A stretch of 64,000 bases of DNA from an uncultured Acetatifactor sp. (GCA_944384205.1 CALWSL010000001.1:248001-312000), one strand, 5' to 3'; counted from the first letter of the stretch, positions 42,131-52,562 are shown. Program-made: numbers and translations. The notes: a model not told the origin generated them from the sequence alone.

Positions 42131-42430
42131 TTAAAAGCTATAATCCATGCAGGATCTGTTACATGTCACACTTCCCACATACTTGCCTGCCTCAACATGT
42201 GCAGGGTGCGTCTGATAAGCCGCAAGCGCCTCAGGCGTCTCAAAGGTAGAAATCAGCGCAACATCCCGATTGCTGGAAGAAAATTCGTTTCTTATAACCT
42301 GAATCTCTACTGCTCCGGGAACCAGTTCTTTAATCGGCTCCAAGAGCTGGCTCATTTTGTTTGCAGCTTCCTTTTTTTCTTCCTCTGATAAAGTTTCCAC
42401 AAAATTCCACAATACAATGTGTTTTACCAT
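42131..42430 (-). CDS. Dabb family (stress-responsive A/B barrel) protein
   Basis: The 99-residue protein MVKHIVLWNFVETLSEEEKK, then VAL-ISTFETPEALAAYQTHP and HVEAGKYVGSV, has the ferredoxin-like A/B barrel pattern (VKHIVLW... YQTHPAHVEAG) of the Dabb family. Members act as dimeric small-molecule-binding or monooxygenase-like proteins; the ligand is unknown here. The ATG at 42430 follows AAAGGGG by seven to eight bases. It is separated from nfnB by the triplicated segment. Confidence 0.85.
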   Translation of the reverse strand: MVKHIVLWNFVETLSEEEKKEAANKMSQLLEPIKELVPGAVEIQVIRNEFSSSNRDVALISTFETPEALAAYQTHPAHVEAGKYVGSVTCNRSCMDYSF

Positions 42431-42454
42431 CTTAGAATCCCCTTTGCTCATTTT

Positions 42455-42664
42455 CAGACTATTTGCCACTTAAGTATTCGTCAATTCCCTTTGCTGCCGC
42501 TTTTCCCGCGCCTCACGCAAGCCATGGGCGCAGACTATTTGCTACTTAAGTATTCATCAATTCCCTTTGCTGCCGCTTTTCCCGCGCCTCACGCAAGCCA
42601 TGGGCGCAGACTATTTGCCACTTAAGTATTCGTCAATTCCTTTCGCTGCCGCTTTCCCCGCGCC
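42455..42664 (-). repeat. Tandem triplication of the nfnB 3' end (76-bp period)
   Basis: Copies begin at 42455, 42531 and 42607 (exact 76-base steps); the third is the genuine end of nfnB, homologous to about 42664. On the minus strand each vestige still reads the GltA/NfnB tail (KAAAKGIDEYLSSK or SGK) ending in TAG. The two extra copies differ by a few bases from each other and from the gene. They also contain a GCGCC...GGCGC inverted pair at the junction. Because 76 is not a multiple of three, read-through would not be in frame. Confidence 0.95.
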
Positions 42665-43996
42665 CATGGCTAGGATAACGGTTGCTGCTCCGGTAACGGC
42701 GTCACCGCCGGCATATACGCCTTCTTTTGTTGTTTTGCCGTTTGCTTCATCGGCTACAATACATTTCCATTTATTTGTCTCTAACCCTTCTGTTGTAGAC
42801 GAGATAAGCGGATTAGGAGAAGTACCCAGGGACATAATAACGGTATCCAGATCCATCACAAACTCAGACCCCGCCACCTCTACAGGGCGTCTTCTGCCGG
42901 ATTCATCCGGCTCACCCAGCTCCATCCTGATACATTTCATACCGGTTACCCAACCATTATCATCGGCGAGAATTTCGACAGGATTGGTAAGCAAATCAAA
43001 AATAATGCCTTCTTCTTTTGCATGATGGACTTCTTCTACTCTGGCAGGAAGCTCTTCCTCACTTCTACGATATACAATATGTACCTCTGCCCCGAGGCGA
43101 AGCGCCGTTCTTGCCGCATCCATAGCAACGTTGCCGCCTCCGACAACAGCTACCTTCTTACCGCGCATAATAGGCGTATTGGACTCCTCATCAAATGCCT
43201 TCATCAGATTGCTTCTGGTCAGATATTCGTTTGCAGAGAATACACCGTTAGAGTTCTCTCCGGGAATCCCCATAAACTTGGGAAGCCCTGCGCCGGAACC
43301 GATAAATACAGCGCTGAACCCTTCCTCCTCCATCAGTTCATCAATGGTAACGGATTTTCCTACCACAACATTGGTCTCGATTTTCACACCAAGAGACTTT
43401 ACATTCTCGATTTCCTTTGCAACCACTTCCTCCTTGGGAAGACGGAACTCAGGAATACCATATACAAGTACGCCGCCCGCCTCATGCAGCGCCTCAAAGA
43501 TTGTTACGTCATAGCCCATCTTGGCAAGGTCGCCTGCACAGGTAAGACCTGCGGGACCGGAACCGATTACTGCAACTTTTTTGCCCTTTTTCTCTGTTGC
43601 CCCTGCAGGCTTAATTCCGTTTTCACGTGCCCAGTCAGCAACAAAACGCTCCAATTTACCGATAGAAATGGGATCCCCTTTAATACCGCGGATACATTTT
43701 CCCTCACACTGGCTCTCCTGAGGACATACACGACCACAGACTGCGGGAAGCGCACTGGACTCACTGATAATCTGATAAGCCTCTTCAATATTTCCCTCCT
43801 TCACCTTTTCAATAAAGCCGGGAATATTAATAGAAACGGGGCATCCCTTGATGCACTGTGCGTTTTTACAATTAATACATCTGGAAGCCTCTTCCATTGC
43901 TTCCTCTTTGTTATATCCTAAACATACCTCTGCAAAGTTGGCTGCACGTTCTTTTGCATCCTGCTCTCTTACAGGAATTTTCTTTAATACATCCAT
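42611..43996 (-). CDS. nfnB: NADP(H)-binding subunit of NfnAB / glutamate-synthase small-chain-like protein
   Basis: With NfnA it forms the electron-bifurcating NADH-dependent reduced ferredoxin:NADP+ oxidoreductase. The 461-residue protein has two N-terminal 4Fe-4S motifs (CINCKNAQCIKGCPVSI, CGRVCPQESQCEGKC), FAD motif VAVIGSGPAGLTCAGDLAKM, NADP motif VAVVGGGNVAMDAARTALRL, YAGGDAVTGAATVILAMGAG, and the tail KAAAKGIDEYLSGK. On its own it would be called gltA; the NfnA-type partner directly upstream (24 bases) points to Nfn. Downstream the 3' end occurs in two extra tandem copies. Confidence 0.92.
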   Translation of the reverse strand: MDVLKKIPVREQDAKERAANFAEVCLGYNKEEAMEEASRCINCKNAQCIKGCPVSINIPGFIEKVKEGNIEEAYQIISESSALPAVCGRVCPQESQCEGKCIRGIKGDPISIGKLERFVADWARENGIKPAGATEKKGKKVAVIGSGPAGLTCAGDLAKMGYDVTIFEALHEAGGVLVYGIPEFRLPKEEVVAKEIENVKSLGVKIETNVVVGKSVTIDELMEEEGFSAVFIGSGAGLPKFMGIPGENSNGVFSANEYLTRSNLMKAFDEESNTPIMRGKKVAVVGGGNVAMDAARTALRLGAEVHIVYRRSEEELPARVEEVHHAKEEGIIFDLLTNPVEILADDNGWVTGMKCIRMELGEPDESGRRRPVEVAGSEFVMDLDTVIMSLGTSPNPLISSTTEGLETNKWKCIVADEANGKTTKEGVYAGGDAVTGAATVILAMGAGKAAAKGIDEYLSGK

Positions 43997-44019
43997 TTTT
44001 TCTCTCCCTTATTATATCC

Positions 44020-44898
44020 TTAGTCACAGTTGCCGCATCCGCCGTGATGGGTGTCGCCCTCTTCTAATTTGAGAACAGCTCTGCCCTCAGCGGTTTTATA
44101 CATCTGCTGACGTCTCATTGCCTCATCAAAATTAACCGCATGACCGTCGAATTCAGGACCGTCCACACATGCGAATTTCACCTTACCTCCTACCGTTACA
44201 CGGCAGGCACCGCACATACCGGTACCGTCCACCATAATAGGATTCAGGCTGACAATCGTAGGAATATTTAAATCTTTGGTGAGCAGACAAACAAATTTCA
44301 TCATAATCATAGGACCGATTGCAATACAGATATCATACTGTTTTCCTTCTGCCACCAAATCCTTAATCGTCTGCGTAACCATACCGCTTCTTCCGTAAGA
44401 ACCGTCATCGGTTGTCACATAGAGATTACCGGCAACAGCTTCCATCTCTTTTTCCAATATCAATAAGTCCTTGGTTTTGCTGCCGACGATAACATCTGCA
44501 GCCACACCCTGCTCATGCAGCCATTTTACCTGAGGATATACGGGCGCAGCGCCTACACCGCCTGCAACAAAAAGAATCTTCTTATTTTTAAGGGACTCCG
44601 GAGTTTCCTCCGTCAGCTCGGAAGGGCATCCCAAAGGTCCGACAAAATCCTTAAAGCTGTCGCCTTCTTTCAGAGACGCCATCATCTTTGTTGCTGCACC
44701 GACAGTCTGGAAAACAATCGTAACCGTTCCTTTTTCCCTGTCGTAATCGCAGATAGTAAGAGGAATTCTCTCTCCCTCATCATCCATACGGACAATTACA
44801 AACTGACCGGGTTTACATGTCTTTGCAACCCTCTTTGCCTCTACATCCATCAGATAAATGTTTGTAGTAAGCTCCTGTTTCTTCACTATCTTATACAT
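44020..44898 (-). CDS. nfnA: NfnA: FAD/NAD-binding subunit of ferredoxin:NADP+ oxidoreductase
   Basis: The 292-residue protein of the dihydroorotate-dehydrogenase-electron-transfer type has KTCKPGQFVIVRMDDEGERI (flavin region), GTVTIVFQTVGAATKMMASL, KKILFVAGGVGAAPVYPQVK (NAD region) and a C-terminal [2Fe-2S] motif GTGMCGACRVTVGGKVKFAC. In thermophilic and gut clostridia NfnA binds the bifurcating partner flavin and NADH. Its start has GAGGT upstream; it is followed at 24 bases by nfnB, so the heterodimer is co-expressed. PyrK-like and sulfide-dehydrogenase readings are alternatives but fit the context less well. Confidence 0.9.
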   Translation of the reverse strand: MYKIVKKQELTTNIYLMDVEAKRVAKTCKPGQFVIVRMDDEGERIPLTICDYDREKGTVTIVFQTVGAATKMMASLKEGDSFKDFVGPLGCPSELTEETPESLKNKKILFVAGGVGAAPVYPQVKWLHEQGVAADVIVGSKTKDLLILEKEMEAVAGNLYVTTDDGSYGRSGMVTQTIKDLVAEGKQYDICIAIGPMIMMKFVCLLTKDLNIPTIVSLNPIMVDGTGMCGACRVTVGGKVKFACVDGPEFDGHAVNFDEAMRRQQMYKTAEGRAVLKLEEGDTHHGGCGNCD

Positions 44899-44921
44899 AA
44901 TCCACCTCTCTCAGTCACATT

Positions 44922-46337
44922 TTAAGACTGCTCTTCTATTTCAACTAATGTATAGTTGCCATATTCATCTATTTGTAATTTATAAACCTTTCCGGTATAC
45001 GCATTCACCGCAAAATGATTTCCCGTTCTGGTCAGGGATTCATCTTCGCCCTGCAAAAATTCAGAAACCACATAAAAATCGTCTACATCATTGATATTCG
45101 TAACATATTGATACCGGTATTTATAGATATATGTATCATAAGCATGTCCCGCCTCATCATATATCTTACCACTTTCCATCGAATATGCAACTACATCCTT
45201 TTCCGCATCCTGAGGCGTATACTCCGTATTCATCACAAGACTGTAAGTCCTCTCTACAACCCCGCTGCTTCTTCCACCGCCTATTCTGACAAATTTGAAA
45301 TTCGATTTTCCAAGAGGCATCGGAATCGGTCCTGTATACAACGTGGAGGATAAAGTAGGTGTACTGCCGTCCGTCGTGTAATAAACCTCTGAATCATCTC
45401 CGCTGATTTCAATCATAGTCGGGAACTCATACTCGCCGCTCACGGTAGTTACCGTCGGAATCGGAAGGGCTTCTATCTCGATATGATATGTTTTCGTTAC
45501 ATATTCACTGGCAATTCCATATTCGTTGACAAAATAGGCACAAATGGTATAATCGCCGTCATCCAGAATAATCGGAGCCGTATACTGGGCGCTGTTTTCA
45601 TCCGGCTTGCTGCCGTCCAGGGTATAATAAATCTTACCGTTTCCATAGGCAGTCAGTCGCAGCGGCTGGATATCTGCATAATAGCCTTCCGGTATGCTGA
45701 ACTCCGGCGCCATCGCCACATAATTTTGATAACTCTGTACGACGCGTTCATTTTCACATGACAACAGCAGTTCGTTAATACTCTGATAATCTTCTCTTGC
45801 CCGGTAAATTGCAATCAGTTTACCATATGCGCTTTCCACCTGCTCGTTTGACGCATTTTCCTGTTTTATAATCTGTCTTAACAGATATTCATATTCTATT
45901 TTATTATTTTTTAAAAAATAAACGTCTGCCAGACCAAACATCAAAGTGACATCGTCCTCACTTAATTCCAAAGCCCGCTGGTAGTATTTTATTGCTTTGT
46001 CATACTGCTGCCTTTCCACACACCTCTTTGCTTTTTCTGTCTGAAAGGAAACGGAATGATACTGATAAGTCAGCACGGTGCCGGTGACAAACAAAAGACA
46101 CAGTATACCGACAACTCCTGCAATCAGTATATTTCTCCTTGCTTTTTTCTGCGGTTTTATATCCTGCCCGGATATCTGCTGCTCTTCCTTGATATCCTCT
46201 GCAATTTCGCTGATTGTCTGTTCTATATTCAATTCAACTTCCGGCTCAAAATCGGGAACAATATGGATATCCTCCCCACATTGCTCGCAATATAGAGAGC
46301 CCACTGGCATTTTGGCGCCGCAATTCGGACATTTCAT
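44922..46337 (-). CDS. Zinc-ribbon, membrane, TPR and chitobiase-C repeat protein
   Basis: The 471-residue protein has an N-terminal zinc ribbon (MKCPNCGAKMPVGSLYCEQCG), an acidic stretch, one membrane helix (ILIAGVVGILCLLFVTGTVL), and TPR repeats in the extracytoplasmic part (QQYDKAIKYYQRALEL, DVYFLKNNKIEYEYLLRQII). Two chitobiase/beta-hexosaminidase C-terminal-type units follow, NGKIYYTLDGSKPDENSAQY and DSEVYYTTDGSTPTLSSTLY. The final roughly 90 residues are unassigned. No catalytic motif is seen; such Ig-like units usually assist surface or carbohydrate interaction. The ATG at 46337 follows AGGAG. It is between folD and nfnA. Confidence 0.78.
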   Translation of the reverse strand: MKCPNCGAKMPVGSLYCEQCGEDIHIVPDFEPEVELNIEQTISEIAEDIKEEQQISGQDIKPQKKARRNILIAGVVGILCLLFVTGTVLTYQYHSVSFQTEKAKRCVERQQYDKAIKYYQRALELSEDDVTLMFGLADVYFLKNNKIEYEYLLRQIIKQENASNEQVESAYGKLIAIYRAREDYQSINELLLSCENERVVQSYQNYVAMAPEFSIPEGYYADIQPLRLTAYGNGKIYYTLDGSKPDENSAQYTAPIILDDGDYTICAYFVNEYGIASEYVTKTYHIEIEALPIPTVTTVSGEYEFPTMIEISGDDSEVYYTTDGSTPTLSSTLYTGPIPMPLGKSNFKFVRIGGGRSSGVVERTYSLVMNTEYTPQDAEKDVVAYSMESGKIYDEAGHAYDTYIYKYRYQYVTNINDVDDFYVVSEFLQGEDESLTRTGNHFAVNAYTGKVYKLQIDEYGNYTLVEIEEQS

Positions 46338-46371
46338 CCCAGGCTCCTCTCCGGCTCTAACTATTATCAGC

Positions 46372-47217
46372 CTACTTTTGTAATGCAACGGATTCTACAC
46401 AGTTATTCATCAGCATGGCAATCGTCATGGGTCCTACACCACCGGGTACCGGAGTAATTGCACTGCATTTTGGCGCCACATCGTCAAAGTCAACGTCTCC
46501 GCATAATTTATTCTGCTCGTTGCGGTGGATACCCACATCAATAACGACTGCTCCCTCTTTCACATATTCGGCTGTAATCATTTTCGGTTTACCGACAGCA
46601 ACCACAAGGATATCCGCTCTCCTCGTTACCTCTTTCAAATTCCTGGTTTTGCTGTGTGCAACGGTCACGGTTCCGTTCTCCTGCAGGAGCAGAAGCGCCA
46701 TAGGCTTACCCACAATATTGCTTCTTCCGATTACCACGCATTCCTTTCCCTCAACGGAAATGCCGGAACGCTTTAATAGCTGTATAATGCCGGCCGGAGT
46801 ACAGGAGACAAAGCCTTTCCTGCCGATACACAGGGAACCCACATTCTGCGGATGAAAACCGTCCACATCCTTCAAAGGATGAATTCTGTCCAGTATCTTT
46901 TCTTCATTGATATGTTTCGGAAGAGGAAGCTGTACCAGAATGCCGTTCACATCCTTCTTTTCATTCAGCTCATCAATTAATTTTAAAAGCTCTTCCTCAG
47001 AGGTCTCCTCCGCAAGCTCATACGCCAGCGAATGAATTCCAATGTAGGCACAGGCTTTCTTCTTATTACCCACATAAACACTGGAAGCAGGGTCGTTTCC
47101 CACCTGAATGACTGCAAGGGTGACTTCCACTCCCCGCTCCTTCATTGTGGCAACTCTCTCTTTTAATTCCTCCTTGATTTGTGCGGATATTGCTTTACCG
47201 TCAATCAACTGCGTCAT
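46372..47217 (-). CDS. folD: Methylenetetrahydrofolate dehydrogenase/cyclohydrolase FolD
   Basis: Bifunctional NADP-dependent enzyme of one-carbon metabolism: 5,10-methylene-THF to 10-formyl-THF. The 281-residue protein has NDPASSVYVGNKKKACAYIG (substrate Tyr/Lys region), GILVQLPLPKHI, the loop PLKDVDGFHPQNVGSLCIG, VVIGRSNIVGKPMALLLLQ (NADP fold), VAVGKPKMITAEYVKEGAVV and VPGGVGPMTIAMLMNN. The start MTQLIDG (47217) follows GGAG by eight bases; a GTG at 47226 is an alternative. Next to fhs, as expected for a formyl-THF module. Confidence 0.97.
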   Translation of the reverse strand: MTQLIDGKAISAQIKEELKERVATMKERGVEVTLAVIQVGNDPASSVYVGNKKKACAYIGIHSLAYELAEETSEEELLKLIDELNEKKDVNGILVQLPLPKHINEEKILDRIHPLKDVDGFHPQNVGSLCIGRKGFVSCTPAGIIQLLKRSGISVEGKECVVIGRSNIVGKPMALLLLQENGTVTVAHSKTRNLKEVTRRADILVVAVGKPKMITAEYVKEGAVVIDVGIHRNEQNKLCGDVDFDDVAPKCSAITPVPGGVGPMTIAMLMNNCVESVALQK

Positions 47218-47235
47218 GTTTGACACTCCTTCCCT

Positions 47236-48906
47236 TTAAAATAATCCTGTAATCTTTCCGTTTTCATCTACATCAATATCAAATGCCACAGGCTGTTTCG
47301 GAAGTCCCGGCATCGTCATTACCGCACCGGTAAGAACAACAACAAAACCTGCTCCTGCGGATACATAAACCTCTCTGACATTCAGTTCAAAACCGACAGG
47401 TCTTCCCAGAAGAGTCGGGTCGTCGGATAAAGAATACTGATTCTTCGCCATACATACAGGCAATTTGCCGAATCCTGCCTTTTCAAGCATGGATAGCTGC
47501 TTCAGCGCAGCGGGGGCATAATTTACATAGCCCGCGCCATAAATTTCTCTGGCTACGGTTTCAATTTTCTCTTTCAGGCTTAATTCGTCCTCATACAGTA
47601 CCCTGAAATTGCTTTCCTTCTTCTCCAACGTCTCCAGCACCTTTTCGGCAAGCGCAACGCCGCCCTCGCCTCCTTTTGCCCAAACCTCTGAAAGCGCAAA
47701 TTCACAATTTCTCTCCTCGCAAAAACGCTTTACATAAGAAATCTCCGCTTCGGTATCGGTCAGGAAGGAATTCAGTGTTACTACAACGGGCACGCCGTAC
47801 TTCTGCAAATTTTCGATATGCTTTTCCAGATTTACAATGCCTTTTTGAAGCGCTTCAAGATTTTCTGCATTTAAATCCGCCTTTGCCACACCGCCGTTAT
47901 ATTTCAGTGCACGAATCGTCGCAACCAATACAACCGCATCCGGCTTCAAACCCGTCATACGGCACTTGATATCAAAGAATTTTTCTGCGCCCAAATCCGC
48001 GCCGAAGCCTGCCTCCGTAATACAGTAATCAGCCATTTTTAATGCCGTCTTTGTAGCCCTTACGGAATTGCAGCCGTGCGCTATATTTGCAAAAGGTCCT
48101 CCGTGTACCAGCACCGGAGTATGCTCTAAGGTCTGTACCAGATTGGGTTTCATGGCATCCTTAAGCAGCGCCGCCATAGCTCCCACCGCCTTTAATTGCC
48201 CTGCGGTTACAGGCTCTCCCGCATAATTGTACGCTACTATAATTCTGGACAGACGTTCCTTCAAATCCTTCATATCGGAAGCAAGACAGAGAATTGCCAT
48301 AATCTCACTTGCAACCGTAATCACAAAATGATCCTCCCTTACCACACCGTCCGTCTTACTGCCAAGCCCCACAACAATGTTGCGGAGTACTCTGTCATTC
48401 ATATCCTCGCATCTCTTCCAGACAATCTGTCTGGTATCAATCTGCAATTCATTTCCCTGCTGAATATGATTGTCAAGCAGAGCGGCAAGAAGATTATTTG
48501 CAGAAGTAATCGCGTGAAAATCTCCCGTAAAATGAAGATTTAAATCCTCCATGGGAACCACCTGCGCATAGCCTCCGCCTGCGGCGCCGCCTTTAATACC
48601 GAAACAGGGACCAAGAGAGGGCTCCCTCAAAGCAATAACCGCTTTTTTTCCCAGTTTTCCGAATGCCTGCCCCAATCCTATACTGATGGTTGTTTTTCCT
48701 TCTCCCGCCGGAGTGGGATTGATAGCGGTCACAAGGATTAATTTCCCGTCAGGATTAGATGAAACCTTGTTTATATATTCATCGGAAATCTTCGCCTTAT
48801 ATTTTCCGTAAAGCTCCAATTCCTCCATCGTAATCCCAAGGCTCTCCGCCACCTGTGTAATAGGCTGCATCACTGCTTCCTGTGCAATCTGAATGTCTGT
48901 TTTCAT
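47236..48906 (-). CDS. fhs: Formate-tetrahydrofolate ligase
   Basis: ATP-dependent synthesis of 10-formyl-THF from formate; a Wood-Ljungdahl methyl-branch enzyme in acetogens and a formate-assimilation enzyme elsewhere. The 556-residue protein shows [20 protein letters not shown] (nucleotide loop), [55 protein letters not shown] and [17 protein letters not shown]-type ([19 protein letters not shown]) segments. The ATG at 48906 follows GAGG; folD is downstream. No other Wood-Ljungdahl genes are in this window. Confidence 0.97.
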   Translation of the reverse strand: MKTDIQIAQEAVMQPITQVAESLGITMEELELYGKYKAKISDEYINKVSSNPDGKLILVTAINPTPAGEGKTTISIGLGQAFGKLGKKAVIALREPSLGPCFGIKGGAAGGGYAQVVPMEDLNLHFTGDFHAITSANNLLAALLDNHIQQGNELQIDTRQIVWKRCEDMNDRVLRNIVVGLGSKTDGVVREDHFVITVASEIMAILCLASDMKDLKERLSRIIVAYNYAGEPVTAGQLKAVGAMAALLKDAMKPNLVQTLEHTPVLVHGGPFANIAHGCNSVRATKTALKMADYCITEAGFGADLGAEKFFDIKCRMTGLKPDAVVLVATIRALKYNGGVAKADLNAENLEALQKGIVNLEKHIENLQKYGVPVVVTLNSFLTDTEAEISYVKRFCEERNCEFALSEVWAKGGEGGVALAEKVLETLEKKESNFRVLYEDELSLKEKIETVAREIYGAGYVNYAPAALKQLSMLEKAGFGKLPVCMAKNQYSLSDDPTLLGRPVGFELNVREVYVSAGAGFVVVLTGAVMTMPGLPKQPVAFDIDVDENGKITGLF

Positions 48907-48931
48907 CTCATTAACCTCTCGCTTTTTTTGT

Positions 48932-51589
48932 CTATATCTCTTCCAGAAGCTGCTCAAATTGTTCCATTGTCATCAATACCTTGCGCGGCTTGGTTCCTTC
49001 CTCCTCGCCCACCACACCGTATTCGCAAAGCTGATCCATAATTCGCGCCGCCCGGTTAAAGCCTATCTTTAACACTCGCTGCAGCATACCGATGGAAGCC
49101 TTGTCCTTATCAATAATAAATCGTCCCGCTTCCTCAAAATATTCGTCTCTCTCACTGCCGCCCGAAGCTGCGCCGGACGCAGAAGAGGAACCGATATTCT
49201 TGATTTTCTCTTCAATATCCTCCGCATAAACATTACCCAGCGTCTGATTTTTGAGAAAATCAACCACGTCGGACACTTCCTTATCAGAGACAAAAGCCCC
49301 CTGAATGCGCGCAGGTTTGGCATATCCCTGAGGGTAAAAGAGCATATCGCCCTTACCCAACAGCTTTTCCGCTCCGTTCATATCAAGAATCGTTCTGGAA
49401 TCCACGCCGCTGGATACGGAAAACGCCACACGACTGGGCATATTTGCCTTAATCAGTCCCGTGATAACATCCACGCTGGGACGCTGGGTTGCAATAATCA
49501 GATGGATTCCCGCAGCTCTCGCAAGCTGTGCCAGACGGCAGATGGATTCCTCCACCTCACCGGGGCAAACCATCATCAAATCCGCAAGCTCGTCCACAAT
49601 AATAACAATCTGAGGCATCTTTGCCGGCGCTGTCTCGTCGCCGTTCTCCCGCATGCTTTCCACTTTTTTGTTGTAGCCTTTTAAGTCACGGACATTAAAA
49701 TCTGCAAATTTCCGATAACGGTCCTCCATCTCCGTCACACCCCAGTGCAGTGCGGCGGAAGCCTTCTTCGGATCGGTTACAACCGGAATCAGCAAGTGGG
49801 GAATTCCGTTATAGACACTCAATTCCACCACCTTAGGGTCAACCATAATAAGCTTCACATCATCGGGATGCGCCTTGTACAGAATGCTTATAATTAAAGT
49901 GTTAATACAGACCGACTTGCCGGATCCTGTCGCTCCCGCAATCAGCATATGAGGCATCTTTGCGATATCCGCCACAACTACCTTGCCCGCAATATCCTTC
50001 CCCACTGCAAATGCAAGATTTGACGGAAACTCCTTGAATTCCCTGCTTTCAAGCAAATCACGGAGCGCAACCGTCATGTTTTCCTTGTTGGGCACTTCAA
50101 TGCCGATTGCCGCCTTTCCGGGTATCGGCGCCTCAATCCGGATATCCGTAGCTGCCAGATTTAATTTAATATCGTCCGCCAGATTCACAATTTTGGACAC
50201 CTTCACGCCCTGCTCCGGCTGCATCTCGTATCTGGTAACGCTGGGACCCTGACTGATGTCCGTTATCGTCACCTTCACGCCGAAGGTATTCAGCGTCTGC
50301 TGTAAGCGCATTGCCGTTTCCTTCAGTTCCCTTGTGGAATCCCCCGCAGCCGCCGTTCCCTTCTGCAATCTGGAAAGCGGCGGAAACATATATTTTTTCG
50401 GCAGCTTTTTTTCCCCGTTCTGTATGCCCTTATGTATCTCTGATGCCGTACCGTTGTCGGGAACATCCGCTATATCCGCCTTTTTTGTTCCCCTGCGGCT
50501 TATCCCGCCTGCGGACGGCTCCGGCACGCCTTCTTTATGGATGCGGATTGCCTCTGCCTGAGGGGAAAGCATCTCCGACTTCTCAAACGCAATCTCTTCT
50601 TCCGGCTCCGTCTCCTCAACGGTAAGCTGATGTGCGCTTCTGATCTGAATCCTGTCAAAATCCAAGGAATTATCAGAAACCGTTTGCGTTCCGTTCTCTT
50701 CCGCAATCGTAATCTCATGAATATCGTCCCTGCGCCGCTCTTCTTCGCGGGGCTTTAAGGAGGTATCAGCCATAACACCTGTTACTTTTTTCTCCATCCG
50801 AAGAATTTTTTCGTTCTCTTTTTCCTCCGCCCGAAGCCTGCGCTCCTCCTCTCTTTGGGCACGCAGCTTTCTCTGCTCGATACGTCTGTTTTCCGCATAC
50901 TCTCTCCGGCTCTCTGCATATTCCCTTCTGCGCTCCGCGTCGATTCTGCTTCGCTCCCTGATACGGCTGCCGCCGGACTTCACACTGCCAAGCAGTGATT
51001 TTTCCGTCAGAAGGATAACGCTGATAACGGAACACAGGATAACCACAAGCACGGTTCCAATCATTTCCAGATATTGGCAGAGCAGAAAGCTCAGGCTGCC
51101 GGCTATTACGCCGCCCCCACTTTTGCTGTCCCTGCTGCTTTCATATATTAATTTTACATCATACGCTTCCATGCCTGCTGTATTTTTCGCAAAAAGGTCA
51201 CAAATAATACCAAGCATCAAAAACAGTACCACACCTGCAATCAGCTTTCTGAGCGCTGTGGGATTTCCTTCATTTGCAAACCAGAAAGCAACGGCAAGAA
51301 AAAGCAGAATGGGAACTGCATATGCGGTGAATCCGAACAATCCGAACATAACACCGCTGACAGAATCCCCAACCGGACCGATAATACCAAAGTTACAGCA
51401 AAACAAAATAACCATTGCCACAAAAAAAACAATAAGACCTATTTCGTGGAACAATACCCTGTCCCGCTCTGCCTGATAAGCATCTGCTTTTTTTCTCCTG
51501 CTGCTATTATTGGAAGTATTCCTTTTACCTGATGACTTGTTTGATGATCTGCCGGAAGATGATGTTCTTTTGCCTGATGATGATGCCAT
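48932..51589 (-). CDS. ftsK: DNA translocase FtsK/SpoIIIE
   Basis: Membrane-anchored DNA motor that moves chromosome through the division septum, and in spore formers through the prespore septum (SpoIIIE). The 885-residue protein has a Ser/Lys-rich N-tail, about four membrane helices (for example [20 protein letters not shown]), a long Arg/Glu linker and the motor domain. The motor shows [20 protein letters not shown] (Walker A), [13 protein letters not shown] (Walker B), [20 protein letters not shown] and the C-terminal gamma winged helix ([20 protein letters not shown]). Start: ATG 51589 or 51595, both after AAAGG. Promoter upstream at 51665-51693. Confidence 0.96.
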   Translation of the reverse strand: MASSSGKRTSSSGRSSNKSSGKRNTSNNSSRRKKADAYQAERDRVLFHEIGLIVFFVAMVILFCCNFGIIGPVGDSVSGVMFGLFGFTAYAVPILLFLAVAFWFANEGNPTALRKLIAGVVLFLMLGIICDLFAKNTAGMEAYDVKLIYESSRDSKSGGGVIAGSLSFLLCQYLEMIGTVLVVILCSVISVILLTEKSLLGSVKSGGSRIRERSRIDAERRREYAESRREYAENRRIEQRKLRAQREEERRLRAEEKENEKILRMEKKVTGVMADTSLKPREEERRRDDIHEITIAEENGTQTVSDNSLDFDRIQIRSAHQLTVEETEPEEEIAFEKSEMLSPQAEAIRIHKEGVPEPSAGGISRRGTKKADIADVPDNGTASEIHKGIQNGEKKLPKKYMFPPLSRLQKGTAAAGDSTRELKETAMRLQQTLNTFGVKVTITDISQGPSVTRYEMQPEQGVKVSKIVNLADDIKLNLAATDIRIEAPIPGKAAIGIEVPNKENMTVALRDLLESREFKEFPSNLAFAVGKDIAGKVVVADIAKMPHMLIAGATGSGKSVCINTLIISILYKAHPDDVKLIMVDPKVVELSVYNGIPHLLIPVVTDPKKASAALHWGVTEMEDRYRKFADFNVRDLKGYNKKVESMRENGDETAPAKMPQIVIIVDELADLMMVCPGEVEESICRLAQLARAAGIHLIIATQRPSVDVITGLIKANMPSRVAFSVSSGVDSRTILDMNGAEKLLGKGDMLFYPQGYAKPARIQGAFVSDKEVSDVVDFLKNQTLGNVYAEDIEEKIKNIGSSSASGAASGGSERDEYFEEAGRFIIDKDKASIGMLQRVLKIGFNRAARIMDQLCEYGVVGEEEGTKPRKVLMTMEQFEQLLEEI

Positions 51590-51664
51590 TTTCATCAACC
51601 TTTCTAAAAAATCTTACGACCCTGCACCGCTTTTTTGCATAGAATTGCAGGGTACACTTCTAAG

Positions 51665-51693
51665 AGTATACCATTTTTATCAAGTCTTGTCAC
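51665..51693 (-). promoter_or_regulatory. Promoter of ftsK
   Basis: Minus strand -35 GTGACA (51693-51688), 17 bases, -10 TATACT (51670-51665), in the 120-base gap downstream of the ClpP-like gene. Confidence 0.6.
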
Positions 51694-51719
51694 CATGTAT
51701 ACAATTTTTTTGCGGCAGT

Positions 51720-52442
51720 CTATTCTTTCTTTCCGTCAATCAATCCATGAAGCTTTTTCAATGCCTCGCAGACTCCTCCAACCTCGTCGATAATGCCATG
51801 CTTTACAGCTTCTTCTCCCACGAGGATGGTTCCCACATCCTTCGTCAATATTTCCGTCTCCATCATCAGTTCTTCAAAACGGCTTCTGGTAATCTTGCAA
51901 TGATTGCAGACGAAACCTGTGATCCTGTCCTGAATCTGCTTAAAGTAATCAAACGTCTGGGGTACGCCAATCACCATTCCGTTCATTCTGACCGGATGGA
52001 TAACCATGGTTCCTGTCGGCACAATATAAGAATAATCCGTACTGACGGCTATCGGCACCCCGATGGAATGACTTCCTCCCAGCACCAGCGACACGGTTGG
52101 CTTGCTTAAGGATGCCAGCATTTCCGCTATGGCTAGTCCTGCCTCCACATCTCCGCCCATCGTATTTAACAGTACCAGAACACCCTGAATGTGGGCACTG
52201 TCCTCTATCGCCGCAAGCTGGGGCAGAATATGCTCATACTTTGTTGTTTTGGAGTTTCCTGAAAGGTTCTCATGCCCTTCTATCTCTCCGATAATGGAAA
52301 GCAAATGAATATCCTGCTTTTCCTTATTATCCTGCAGGGTAAGCTGTCCGGTCTGCTCAATGCGTTCGTCCTGATGCTTTTCCGTATCTATTCTCTGTTC
52401 CTCTTTATCTGCTGATTTTTTATCATTCTTATTCTCTGCCAT
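51720..52442 (-). CDS. TepA/ClpP-like serine protease
   Basis: The 240-residue protein of the ClpP superfamily (TepA/YmfB type). After a charged N-terminal extension (1-50) it has [38 protein letters not shown], the nucleophile region [20 protein letters not shown] (Ser) and [12 protein letters not shown] (His). The C-terminal part [19 protein letters not shown] then gives the usual IIDEVGG ending. Such proteases assist forespore or secretion processes in Bacillus, next to spoIIIE/ftsK as here. No Clp ATPase is nearby. Confidence 0.87.
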   Translation of the reverse strand: MAENKNDKKSADKEEQRIDTEKHQDERIEQTGQLTLQDNKEKQDIHLLSIIGEIEGHENLSGNSKTTKYEHILPQLAAIEDSAHIQGVLVLLNTMGGDVEAGLAIAEMLASLSKPTVSLVLGGSHSIGVPIAVSTDYSYIVPTGTMVIHPVRMNGMVIGVPQTFDYFKQIQDRITGFVCNHCKITRSRFEELMMETEILTKDVGTILVGEEAVKHGIIDEVGGVCEALKKLHGLIDGKKE

Positions 52443-52477
52443 ATGTTTCTCCCTTCCGGTTTTTGTTTTGGCGTGTC

Positions 52478-52517
52478 AAAAAGGACCGTTCCGAAAAATA
52501 TCGGAACAGTCCTTTTT
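52478..52517 (-). terminator. Terminator after the glycosyltransferase unit
   Basis: Minus strand AAAAAGGACTGTTCCGA, loop, TCGGAACGGTCCTTTTT, then GACACG: a 16-17 bp stem with one mismatch and a flanking T-run. It lies after the stop of the membrane glycosyltransferase gene (52563). Confidence 0.9.
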
Positions 52518-52562
52518 AGTATTTCCACTATCTGATTTTCTATGAATCAAAAACGCAAATCC

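Noticed and set aside
43022-43921. 299-codon open frame antisense to nfnB
   Set aside because: nfnB has complete motifs; the antisense product is Cys/His-rich by composition only.
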